From NCBI GenBank assembly GCA_034359265.1, contig CP136890.1:45792501-45856500 (forward strand): 64,000 nt of DNA, written 5' to 3'. Both the position numbers and the translations under genes were made by a program. Of the stretch, positions 23,714-35,700 are shown piece by piece. The stretch is from Canna indica (Eukaryota > Streptophyta > Magnoliopsida > Zingiberales > Cannaceae). Within the stretch, counting starts at the first letter, position 1, and each line of letters begins with the position of its first letter. Under the pieces are notes generated by a model. That model saw only the letters and a program-made list of their open reading frames with translations, did no database searches and had not been told where the DNA came from.

Positions 23714-26700
23714 CTGCAATAAGCAAAACGATAATAGAAGAGATCAGATATTAACAGTGGATATGGGTCCTCAATACTATAAATAACAGAAACTCCAACT
23801 TGAAAGTAGTTCTTAATTTTCTACTGTTAGGAAAAGGATCTGCAGCATGTTAATGAATCATTATGAACTATTATTTTGCATATATTAAATATAAGAAAAA
23901 GAAAGGAACTATGAAACAAATATAACCAACCATGAGGAAGCCCCCTCCAAAAACTAGAACACGACTCTGCTATGACTACATCACTTTTGTATGAACGGTA
24001 GATCAAGAGGAAAAACACTTCATATTGTGAACCAGGTCGCTAAAATTTGTACCTTAGTCAATAAACTATGGCATAAATTAATGTATGTCTTAATTTATAA
24101 ACAAATATAGAATCAATAGAGATCTTACAGATTTACTTAATTGGTTGTTTAGATTCCCAAAATTTGAGAGCAAAATTGTCTTTCAAGAGTTAAAAGAGTT
24201 AAAAGAGCAAGTTATCTACCCTTTCATAAGATAAAGGGAGCTTATATTGGAATTCCAAATCACATAAAGAAAATGTATACTTAGACACATTAAACACAGC
24301 ATTGATTTGATCAAATGACTGGGGATGATCCAAGGTTGTCCAAATCACTGTCCTACATAGAAAAGGTCAAGGATCCACAAGATTGGATAAGATCATAAGA
24401 TCCTACAAAATTAATAAAAAATTACCTTATACTACAAAATTAGATGCTCCGGACAACTTAGGTGTTTGTTCAATTGTTCAAAAATGAGGAAGCTAAACCA
24501 AACATATGGTTAGATTTTTCTTCAAGTTCTTTTTTGTAATATTTAATTTTATCCAAATTATAAACAAGATGATAATTTACAAACAAAAACAGCAAAGTTG
24601 CAGTGATCCCCAGTTAACTAGCTTTTTCTCAATGGGTAAGGAGCTAAACCCTCAATTCTTAAGATTTCACCTTTATTATTTAGGTTAATTGCTAAATATA
24701 ACCCCAATTTGTATTGTTTTAATGTAATTAGCTCAAACTATTATTTTTCACTAATATAGCCCTCAATTAAGTGATGGTCAACTATGTTTGTTGTAAACCT
24801 ACATATTGGCATGACAAGTTAACCCACATAAAATAATATTTATAGTATGCTAACTCACTAATAAGAAAACAGTTATAATTAAACCAATTTTTATTTGGAT
24901 TCAAATTCCTAAACCCTTTTCTACTTGAACCCAATGCAAAACAAATTCTCAGACACAATAAAAAAGTACTTTATCCATGATACAATTGGCTTTTGCATAA
25001 ATATTGATATAGTCAGCATAGCAAAAGTGTCAATTTATCCATCAGCATAATATGTCAGTCACAGTGAGTTGACAAATGGCCATTTTATATGACCACCATA
25101 TTAAACATGGGCTATATTAACGAAAAAGTTTGAGCTGAACTTGCTAAGATAACTAAGGTCTAGGTTTAGTAATTGATCCTCATTATTTTCAAATGATATG
25201 GTGAATATGTACAAACCTAAAAGAAAAGTATGGATTTATAGCTGTTTAGTATTTTTGTTTTGGATGACTAAATTTCGAATATCAAGAACTTGGTTCATTT
25301 GCATAAAAATATTCCATAGAACTATACCTGCATAGTTCAAATTGTCCCTTAATTTGATTTTCTTTATTTAAATTTTGTTACTTTGATCTGATTGAACTTG
25401 CTTAACACAACTAAGTTATACTTTCCAATACAAGGAATGAGAGAAAAAAGACTAATTGATTTAGGCAGCAAATCGTATGTGCGGCTCTCTTGTTTCTTGT
25501 GCAAGGGATCAGCCTTCCGTCCTGATCGCTCTCCCCGACTTAACACCGCGGGGCATGCATTTACCATCATAGCAACCTCTCGGCCCATGTCCGTGCAACC
25601 AAAAGAGCATGTTGGCCGAATGGCTTTGATTGCATTAAATAAACAACATTTAATGGACTATGAACAAAAGAAAATGGAAAACCGGGTGTAGGACGAGCTC
25701 CGCAAGATGTCTTAGGCGAAGATCGAGTGGTCACACGCCTATATGGGCAGCCCATTCGTCCCCGCCCAAGGCAGTCCGCTTTTCTGCCAACGCTCTCATC
25801 TCGGCTGGCCATGACTTTGTCATGCAACCAAGCAAAGATTGAGCTGTTTCTTTATTTTGTTGGATTAGGCTAACGAAAATTTTTTGATAAGCAAAAAAAA
25901 GACAATCATATTCCCTTTTTAGTTTAACCTTGAGAACCATTATGCGGGATCAGGGGTTCTCTATTAACAAGTACAAAAACTACCATTGTAGAAGCATAAC
26001 AGCAAATACTTAAGGAAAAAAACTTACTATGACACTACATGTCGTCCATGGATGCCATCTCAATCCCATGAAACATACCAATTTGCACGATCATGGCAAC
26101 TCTCTTCAACAACTGTATGTCATTTTCAACCAATATGTTGAAGACCCATTACAGAATAAATCATATTGAGTTGACAGTGAAGCAATTTGATCATAAAGTT
26201 GGAAGCATCATGAGGGAACCAAAGTCCCACTGGCGAAGGCAGCAACCATCAACCACCAGGTTTAAGTGGTGTTAGGAAGCGAACAGACGGGATTGTGCCT
26301 ATAGCTCCATCAAGTAAGCTCGGCTCTAATTGCAATTTACCAACTACAACAGGTTCACTTTGTTGGTTTGCCTCAAAGCAGAGAAAATTGACTAGCAAAA
26401 TTTTCTTAGAGCCAACAAATAATATACAAACATTTGTGTAACCTAGGTAACCCTCCATGCTTGAGAACAGCCAGGTGTCCAAAAGGGTCAACGTTAGGGG
26501 TATACTGGTACACAAGTCACCCCATTCATCATCCATCCCAGAAGAAGTGAGTTATTCCTCTATTTGTAGATTGGCCTATCATATCAACAATTTGTTGAAA
26601 GGCTGATATTTTATGTTAGGTAGTTGACGTGTTAATATCTAGGGGCTCTAAGATGGCAAGGGTCCTCTAGTGCCTGAGGAGCTAGGTGCTTACCCGAGCA

Positions 26701-29700
26701 AAGCAGCGCACTAGTATTAATATATACACATATATATATAGCCATGAAAACCACTCAATAAAACATATATACAGAGAGAGGATAGGATTACTTTGGCATA
26801 CAATATATACACCTAGGTGAAACATTTCTTTTCATTTAAAATCTAAATAGTTAAGAAAAAGTAAAGTAAATTAAAAGTATATTTCACCTTATTTATTACT
26901 ATTTATCAAAATTTGAAAGTACTATAAATTTTGTTTATCACATTTTGATATTTAAAATGTTTATATCACAATCCAGTGTTATTTATAATTGTTCTATTTT
27001 TCAAGTTTTTATTTATTTTTTCATTGGTGTTTATAGCTTGTGAAACAAAACACATGAATTATATCATATATTATATGTCATCATAAGTTTTATAAATAAC
27101 AGATGAAATCGTACTAGAGGGAGAAATAAGTGAGAAGAATTAGCTTTTGAATGTTGTAATCCAGGCCATGGTTTAAAAAATCGGCCGAAACGGTACGGTA
27201 AGCCCGGTATTTACCGGTTTTTGGGGATTCCGATATTCGATATACCCGGTATTTGAAAATACCGGGTATATATGGTACCGCCCGGTAAGGGCGGTATATG
27301 TATCATACCGCCCGGTATGACGCGATATCGTTTTTTTTTTTAGAGTTAGATATAACTCTAATAATACATAATTGATGAATAAAGGCTTAAAATCAATATT
27401 CAAATGTCAAATACATGAATACAATGTTTAAAAGCTATTTGGTACTGTATTAGGATTTTTCACATATACCAAAGAATTACATTAGAATTAATATAGGGCG
27501 ACACAATCTCACAACCCAAAGGGTCTAATATAGCGGGACCGCCGAAGACTCTGCGTAGCGCAACATAAGACGTAGTGCAACATCAACTAAGATGATGAAT
27601 ACCATGTGTCGTCCTATATTAATTCTAATGTAATTCTCTTGTATCTGTGAAAAATCCTAATACAGTACCAAATAACTTTTAAATATTGTATTCATATATT
27701 TGACATTTGAATATTAATTTTAAGCATTTATTCATCAATTATGTATTATTAGAGTTATATCTAACTCTTTAAAAAAAAAAAAAAAAAACGGTATGGTGTT
27801 TTCCGTACCGGACCGTACCGAATGTCGGTACAGTACGGTACCAGTTTCGGCTAGGTACCGAAATCGGTACCGAAACCGAGATTTTAAACCATGATCCAGG
27901 CAATTATAAAAGTTGCAAAGTTGTACAATTGTGCAACTGTATAACTGTCTTCCTTCGAGTTCCGAACCAAAAAGCAAGACAAGAATGATGGCTGATATTT
28001 TCTCTTAAATTTTGTTCTTTTCTTGATTTTTTTTACATTAGATTGATTATGTAATTGTCTTGGTACACACAAAGGGGAATAATAAAATTTGATTTCTCCT
28101 TTCATCTCGAAATTTTGAATAATGTTTTGTGAGATAAGTGGGTTTACTCCATTAGTGAGCCAATATACCATAGGTGACAATACCCATTATCAATCTGTGA
28201 AGATCCAAACTGAAGAGCCTACTATCGCAGCATGTCATCCATGGACATCATCCCAACCCCCTGCTTGTACATTGATTGTAACAACATCATACGAGTATGT
28301 AGTCCAAGGCAAATACACAGCACCACCAAAATAACCCGACCTAAATAACCCAGGTCAAAATCCGACCCGACCTAAATAACCCGAACCCGAATAAGGAGGC
28401 TCCAACACCACCATACCCTATCTGAATAAGAATTCGGGGCCCAACCCAATTAAGATCGGGCCCTCGACTCTAATAACCCTAATAACCCGAATTCCCTTTA
28501 AAAAAAATTCCAAAATGGTGAAAAAAAATTAAAAGGGTATAAAAACATGACTCCACTGAGATTCGAACTCAAGACATTGGATTTCATTTCCGATGCCCCA
28601 ACCACCAACCCAACTATTACCGTTTGCAATTATAATATACATAATTATATATTTCAGTTCGGTTCGGATTATTCGGGTTTTAACCCGACCTAACCCGAAC
28701 CCGAAAAATACCAAATTTCACTACCCGACCCGAATAACCCTAATAATCAACACAAATGCAAATTTTGGGTCGGTATATTGGATTTATTTGGGTCGGTTCG
28801 GATTTTGCACAGCCCTACGCAGCATCTAAAGTTCTAAACTACCTCAAGTAAGGGTCAAAGTTTGCATAATAATCAACTTATGTAGATTACCAATTACATG
28901 CCCTGTTTATGTAGAAACTTTTCACATAAGAATACATAATAATCTGAAATGTGTAACATTAATGTTACCCACATAAACATTACTAAAGGAAACATAATAA
29001 TCTGCAATGTGTAACATTAAGGTTACCTTGGTCTCAGAAACTGGTGAAGCGGGAAAACCATTCATAGATCTTTTAGCATCATGCTCAGAGTCACAATCTG
29101 AGCAAAGAAAGTGATCCAACTTTTTTGCCTGTTCAATTGTCATGCCCATGCAAGAAGGATGGAACCTGTTAACATAATTGTGTTAAATAACCCAACAAAT
29201 AAATATGTACCAATTTTGTTTCAAGTGAAAGTGAAATCATAAGTGATAGTGAACACAGGTTAGAAAAGTAGAGAAACAAAAAGAAACAATATGTGCTAGC
29301 AGATTTCAGGATTTATTCTAGGCAAGAATGAGACTGAGACTTCATGACATTAAACTACATAGCAAAAGACGGAGTTTGAAATTTTATATCCATTGTAGAA
29401 TTACTATGTTATAATTAATCATTTTGATATCTTAATTTCTCCCATCCCATAGTATACTAGTGATCCAAAGACATTCCATGAATGGAAAGGGAAGAAAAGG
29501 AATCATCCAATGGTGACAAAAAGAATTACCTCTGGCGTAGCTCAAGATATGTGGAACACCATAGGACAGTCAACTACTTCCATTGAACATACTTATAAAT
29601 GAAATTCATCCTAGGTAATGACTTCTACTTCAGATCAACTACTACCATCTTACATTCTAATAGACAAACTCCCTCTTAAGTAATGGTAGGACACAAGGTT

Positions 29701-32700
29701 TTCCGGTGCAGCCGGGGTTTGGCCGATACAGTACCGGTGCCGATGTTTGGCCAATACAGTACCGGTGCCGATGTTTGACCAATACAGTACCGGTGCCGAT
29801 GTTTGACCAATACCAGTATGTCCTGATACCGTACCGTACTGACACTCGATACGGTAAGCCATTAAATATCACTTTGAACTCCACTTTGAACTCCGTTAAA
29901 TATCACTTTCATGATCAAATTTGAAGTCTAAAACCTTGTTTAAATCTAAAAAATATCATACTTAGACCCAAAAAATATGAAAAATATCCATAAAATTCTT
30001 AACTTAATAGTCAAATACATCAACGTATGAATACAAGGTTTCCAACACAATTTAAAATGCGGACAAATGATGTCCATCGTAAAAATTAGTCATCTCTTAG
30101 GGACCAACATGACTAAGATCGATTCCATAGGTCACTAATACCCACATCCGAAAGTTTTTCCAAGTCATTATATTTTGGTATCCAAAATACCACATTGACA
30201 TGAGAGATTATTTAGTGGGAGCCCAAGCACTAGTCTTTGTATCCGCAAAGTCATGTGAGAAGGTACTAAACACAAAGTAGGTTGAGTCTGAAACCTCTTG
30301 CAAGCTACTCAATAAATCACGCTTGCAAGCTACTCAACATATCGTGATGATAATCTTGCAAGGTTGTTGGTCCCCCTCGTGGTTTTGATTGATGGCAATC
30401 TTTGACTCTCTTCTCATAAACCGTGAAAGTTCCTGCCCTCCAACCACCGTGATCGATATCTTGCATGTAGTGGCCGAAGTAGAGCTCATTCATCCAAAGA
30501 TCGGCATGTGCTAGTGTTGATGGTATGACTTTGAACTTCACCAACGGCAGACCACCGATACCTTTCATCATGAGATCTATACAATGTGCTGCACATGGAG
30601 TCCAAAATATGTGAGGATAATCATGTTCAATTATCTTACCTGTCCTTTTAAAAATTTCCTCATTGTCGGTTACAACTTGCACGACGTTATGTGGACCAAT
30701 CTCCTCAAACATGTTTGTCATCATCTTGGAAATGTAGATTGCATCATGGTGCTTATCCGAAGAGTTCACAAATTTGTGATATACCACCTTCCTATTGCAA
30801 TAGATGAGGAAATCGATGATGCTCATCCGAGTTGGCCCGGTCCAACTATCAGAGATCGAAGTGCAGTTGTGATCCTCCCATTGTCTTTTGAATCCATCAA
30901 TACATTGTTTGATCTCGTCAACCTCTGCTTCAAGTAAAGGTCCTAAAATTTTGTAGGGAGTGGGAGGGGCAATACCTGAGCAGACCTTTTGGATTATAAA
31001 GACCATAGATCAATAGTATGAATTATTGACTGCATTTGCTGGATCCGATTGAGGTGGAACCATTTGGAGATTGCTCTTCCCAACTCCCACTTCTTGGTCT
31101 TGCTCCAAGCATCGTCGATGTGCAGTTGCTTGGATGATTGAGAAGGAATTTCCCTAGGTGGGATCAAGGTCAGTTAAATCAATAAAAGATTTCCTACCAC
31201 TAGTTTGTTTGAGGTTTGAGAAGAAGCCTCGAATACCTCCTCTACTGCCTTCGTCTTTGCTCTAGGTTGTAGGTAGCCTCATGCTGGAACTCCGGCCAAA
31301 ACGAGGACCGGAGGGAATTGAACCACTTCGATCCTTTGCTCCCACAGCCGAAGTTGAGTCAACGCTATTGGTGCCACCATTATCACTGCCGCTACCATAC
31401 TCAAATTGAGATCTAAGATAATACTTGCAATCTCGATCGAATGTTTGTTACTCCAATGAAGCACGGATGGCGACTTCAAGCTCCGAATCCTCGTCGGCAC
31501 CAACACCACGACCCTTATATTGGCAACCCTCGTATTGACGAACGTCTTTAGTAGCTCTTCGATCAAACTCTTGTGTTTGTTCGGCATCCCGAACACACTA
31601 CTCTCAGCTTGAAGAGCTTCCAGACCTCTATCAGTGTTTTGCCGCATTTGGCCACGTCAAGATATCCTCCGGTCAAATACAATTTCAATCGAGTGATGCC
31701 TCCACCATGGGAAATTAAATAATAGTGGAGGCGTCGCAAGTGATGCTTGGACATTGCCGGTGATACTTCTTCTCCAACCGACGAGCGTGCTGCCATGCGA
31801 TGTCGAATTGAGATTTTGGCGCCATTTCAGCAACATTTCGATGTGGAGATGAAGAAAAAAGAGAATTTAAAAAAAATTGAGAGTTTGAGAGTTGAGAGAG
31901 ATTTAGAAAGATAGGGAATGAGTTGGGATGAAAGGGGGGTTTGGGGGTGTTTGTATAGCCCCAACAACCCCCCAAATCAAGTCCCAAACAGCTATTAACC
32001 ATTTGAGTGGTACCGCCTTGTTAGGGACTTTTCGATGTGCCCGAGCGACGACGAATCATGACATAATGTTCCCTACATATTTGTAAATATGTTTTCGCGT
32101 CCATGTAATTTTACCTTTTGTTCTAGTTCGTACTTGTAAAATCCTTTGTGCGATCCCCTAAGGGCCCACAGTACTAGTTGGATGCATTTCAAGGCCATTC
32201 GACACTTGGTGCGTGCGTCACGGCTAAGCGGAGCAGTTTTCCTGCATTCGTCATGGTCGTGGCCATGGAAAATCACCATTTCGCATGGCCACGATTTTGT
32301 CATGCTCCTCGTGCTTTTGGGAACCTTTAGGGTGGCACTTGGGTGTTGGGTCTCATGTAGGAGAGCGTTGGCAAACAAAGCGGTTGCCTTGGGCGAAGAC
32401 GAGCGAGTGGCCCATATGGGCATGCGACATGTCGATCTTCGCCCAAGACAATTGCGGAGCTCGTCCTACACCTGGTTTTATATTTTCTTGCATCCATAGT
32501 CCTGTAGTTGTTTTACTTTACGCCTTCAATATCATTCGACCAACATGGTCTTTTGGGGGCGCGGATATGGAACACGAGGTTGGCACATGGACAACCTATG
32601 CCCCGATGGAAGTCGGGAAGCCCAATTCGGGACAGATTCGATATGATAGGCTTATCCCTTGCACGGGATGCAAGGGTGCCGCACGGGTTCTTCCGCACAA

Positions 32701-35700
32701 AACAATTAGCCTGTGACAGTTGGTATCAGATTGAGAATTGCAAGCCTCCAACTAAGAATGCCCTCGATGCAGACATAGCTGATGTACATTCCGTCAATGG
32801 CGCTCGAGTTGCTAATGCAGTGAACCTAGTCGTGGAACCTTCCGACTGTTGTATTCGGGGGAGGCAAGCATGCATTGATTGATGTGAAGATTGTGACTTT
32901 TGCGCAGGGCGGATGGGCCCCTAAGACGCAAAGTCGTTTGCACGCAGAGAAGATGTCTCTTAAGTCATGTACGCAGAGCAGATCTCTCATAAGACGCACG
33001 GTGGTGCGCAGAACGGACTCTCTCATAAGACGCAAATTCATGCGCTAAGCAGATCTCTAGTAAGACGCACATTGTGCGCAAAGCAGACTCTCTCATAAGA
33101 CGCAATAATGGTGCGCAAGGCGTTGTCCCCTAAGACGCAATGCAGAGCCTATGGCTCGTGAGTCGCCAAGGATGGTTCGCAAGGCATTGTCTCCTAAGAC
33201 GCAGCGCAGAGCCGATGGCTCGTGAATTGCCAAGGATGGTGTGCAGGGCGATGTCCCCTAAGACGCAGCGTAGAGCCGATGGCTCGTGAGTCGCCAAGTT
33301 TGTGCGCAGGGCTGATGACCCCTCAGACGCAGCGCAGATTGCTCATGAGACGCCAAATAGGTGCGCAGGGCTGATGTCCCCTAAGTCGCAAGGTTGGTGT
33401 GCATGGTAAGATGGCCTCTAAGACGCAAAATTTGTGTGCATAGCAGATGAATCTTAAGACGCAAGATTGACACGTCCGAACCAAGCACAAATGAAGAACA
33501 ACTGTGGTGTGGCAGCAATGCTCTTAGTGCAGAGAGCTCGCGGATGCCGTGACCCGGTTGGAGAAAATCCCTCAAGTCGTGATTCGAGGAGCCGTGTAAG
33601 ACTTGAAGCTCGTTGAGATGGGCTCGGAGGAGGGCGCCATGACTCCTGCGGGAGGGGGGGGCGAGTGAGCGAGCAGTGATCGGCTCAAGGCGACGGTGGA
33701 GGGAATGCTCTAGTATGGTGCGGCCACAGAACTACTCATCACTTGGGTGTTGCACAACGACACCCAGATGTTATCTGAGACGAGCGTTGCTCGTATGCTC
33801 CTTAAGTCTGGGACTTTTCATTGCCCAGCAAAAACGGGACTTGGTGAATTGATTAACCATTTCTCAAGTTCCTTCACACGAGCGTTGCTCAACAACGCTC
33901 GTGTGCCCCACAAAGTCTGGGATCCTCATAGCCCAGCAACATCGAGACTTGGTGAACCAAGTAGCTATTTCTCGGTGTCCATTCAAGCGAATGTTGTTCA
34001 ACGTCACTCGTTTGCTCCACAAGTTTGGGACTTTCATTGCCCAGCAACGAGTTTGGGAATCTCAAAGCCCTTTCTCGCAACAGGAGATGATGAAACTCAA
34101 CGATGTTCTAAGTAGTCATTTCCTGGTGGCGGACTTCACGGCGAAACTCAACATGTTGCAGCCCACTGCGGCGTGTCATTACTCAGGCGGTGTTCCCTTC
34201 GACTACTTATGAAGAATTCACTTCAACAATTGCAGCCTATGCCAGAAAGGCGGTGCGGCCGAGGCATAGTTTGAAATGGCGCGCCATGGCGCGGGGTGCA
34301 CACAGGCGCAGGCCCCCGTGCCTCGGGGGCTTTGGAGCGCGCCATGTGCGCCACACGCATGTGTGGCGCACGGGTGCCCTAAGTTAACTTAGGGTGCTAC
34401 TTAGGGCACCCGATTTGTTTTTTACATTTTCGCCTGTCTTCCGCCTTCCGCCTTCCGCTTGCAGCCTTCCGCACGAGTGCCTGAGCGCCATCTCTTCCTG
34501 TTTTCTCATCCTCCGGCCGTCCGACGAGCCTCTCCACCCGATTTCAGCCTCCGCCAGGTATTTTCTTTTCTTTCTCAGTTTCTCTCCTTTTCTCAAATTT
34601 CCATTGTTTTTTTTTAATTCTCAGTTGTTGAGTTCTCAGCATGCTGGAACTCTCGCATGCTGAAGAAATTCTCAACATGCCGAGAGTTTCAGCATGCTGA
34701 GAGTTTCTTCAGCATGCTAAATTCTCAGCATGCAGCATGATGAATTCGTGCTGCATTCAGCATGGAATTCAGCATTCAGCATGCTAAATTCTCAGCATGC
34801 GAGGAATAGAGACTCTGCATGCTAGAACTCTCGCATGCTGAAGAATTCTTCAGCATGCGAGAGTTCCAGCATGCTGAGAGTTTCTTCAGCTGTTCAGCAT
34901 GCTTCTCAAGTTCTCAGCATGGATTCATGGAATTCATGCATGATAGTGAAGCATTCAGCATGATGAATTCACCATGAATGCTGAATTCAGCATGTTCGCA
35001 GCATGCAGAGGAATAGAGACTGCATCCTGATTGCTGAGAATTCAGCATGATGAATTCACCATGCTGAATTGCTGAATTGAATTCAGCATGGAATTCAGCA
35101 TGCAGAGAAATAGACTCTGCATGCTGAAGCTGAATTCAGCATGCAGAATTCTCAGCATGCTGAATTCATGCTGAGAATGCTGAGAATGAATTCAGCATGC
35201 TGAATTCCAGCATGCAGAGAAATAGAGAATTCAACATTTTTTTTTTGATCTTTAATTTCTGATTCGAGATTCTTTCTCATCTTTCAGTTTAGTTTAAATT
35301 ATGAAATCATCTTCTAGTAGTAGTAGAAAAGATCCCGGATGGAAGTATTTGCGTGAAGTGATTCCAAACAGATTGATTTGTGGCTTTTGTGATAAAATAA
35401 CAAATGGGGGGATTTCTCGAGGGAAGCAACATCTTGTTGGAGGATATCAAAATGCCAAGGCTTGCACAAAGTGCCCACCTCATGTCCGAGAAGAGATCAA
35501 AGAGTACATGGAAAAGAAAGTTGCCACATCAAGTGTTAATTTTGATGTATCAAGTTCTATACCTGATTTCGAGGATCTTGATTATGGTGAGGAGGAAGAG
35601 GGTCTTCAAAGGTCCGCGAAAAAGAAGCCAAAGAAGCCAAACGTGAAAGGTCCACTAGATCTTTTATTTACACCGAGTGCCGAGGAAGTGGTGAAAAAGA

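Larger units (their letters stand above)
23714..29026 (-). other. EBS-like intron 4 (5,313 bp)
   Basis: Holds an LTR fragment (25460-25830), a hAT-like fold-back element (27167-27893) and a GC-poor element with tRNA-like boxes (28325-28825). The stretches 23714-25459, 25831-27166 and 27902-28324 are AT-rich with no recognisable gene. A minus-strand open frame at 26536-26249 matches nothing I know. Confidence 0.85.

Noticed and set aside
26249..26536. 95-residue minus-strand open frame (ends [13 protein letters not shown])
   Set aside because: No recognised family, no clear splice partners, AT-rich intron surroundings; may be a gene fragment but cannot be supported.
32073..32882. Several overlapping open frames on both strands, repeated at 38278-38958
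   Set aside because: They lie in the two LTRs of a non-autonomous element, differ between copies and show no domain.
32884..34070. Possible CRISPR-like array
   Set aside because: Units are adjacent, variable and without unique spacers; a plant retroelement minisatellite explains them.
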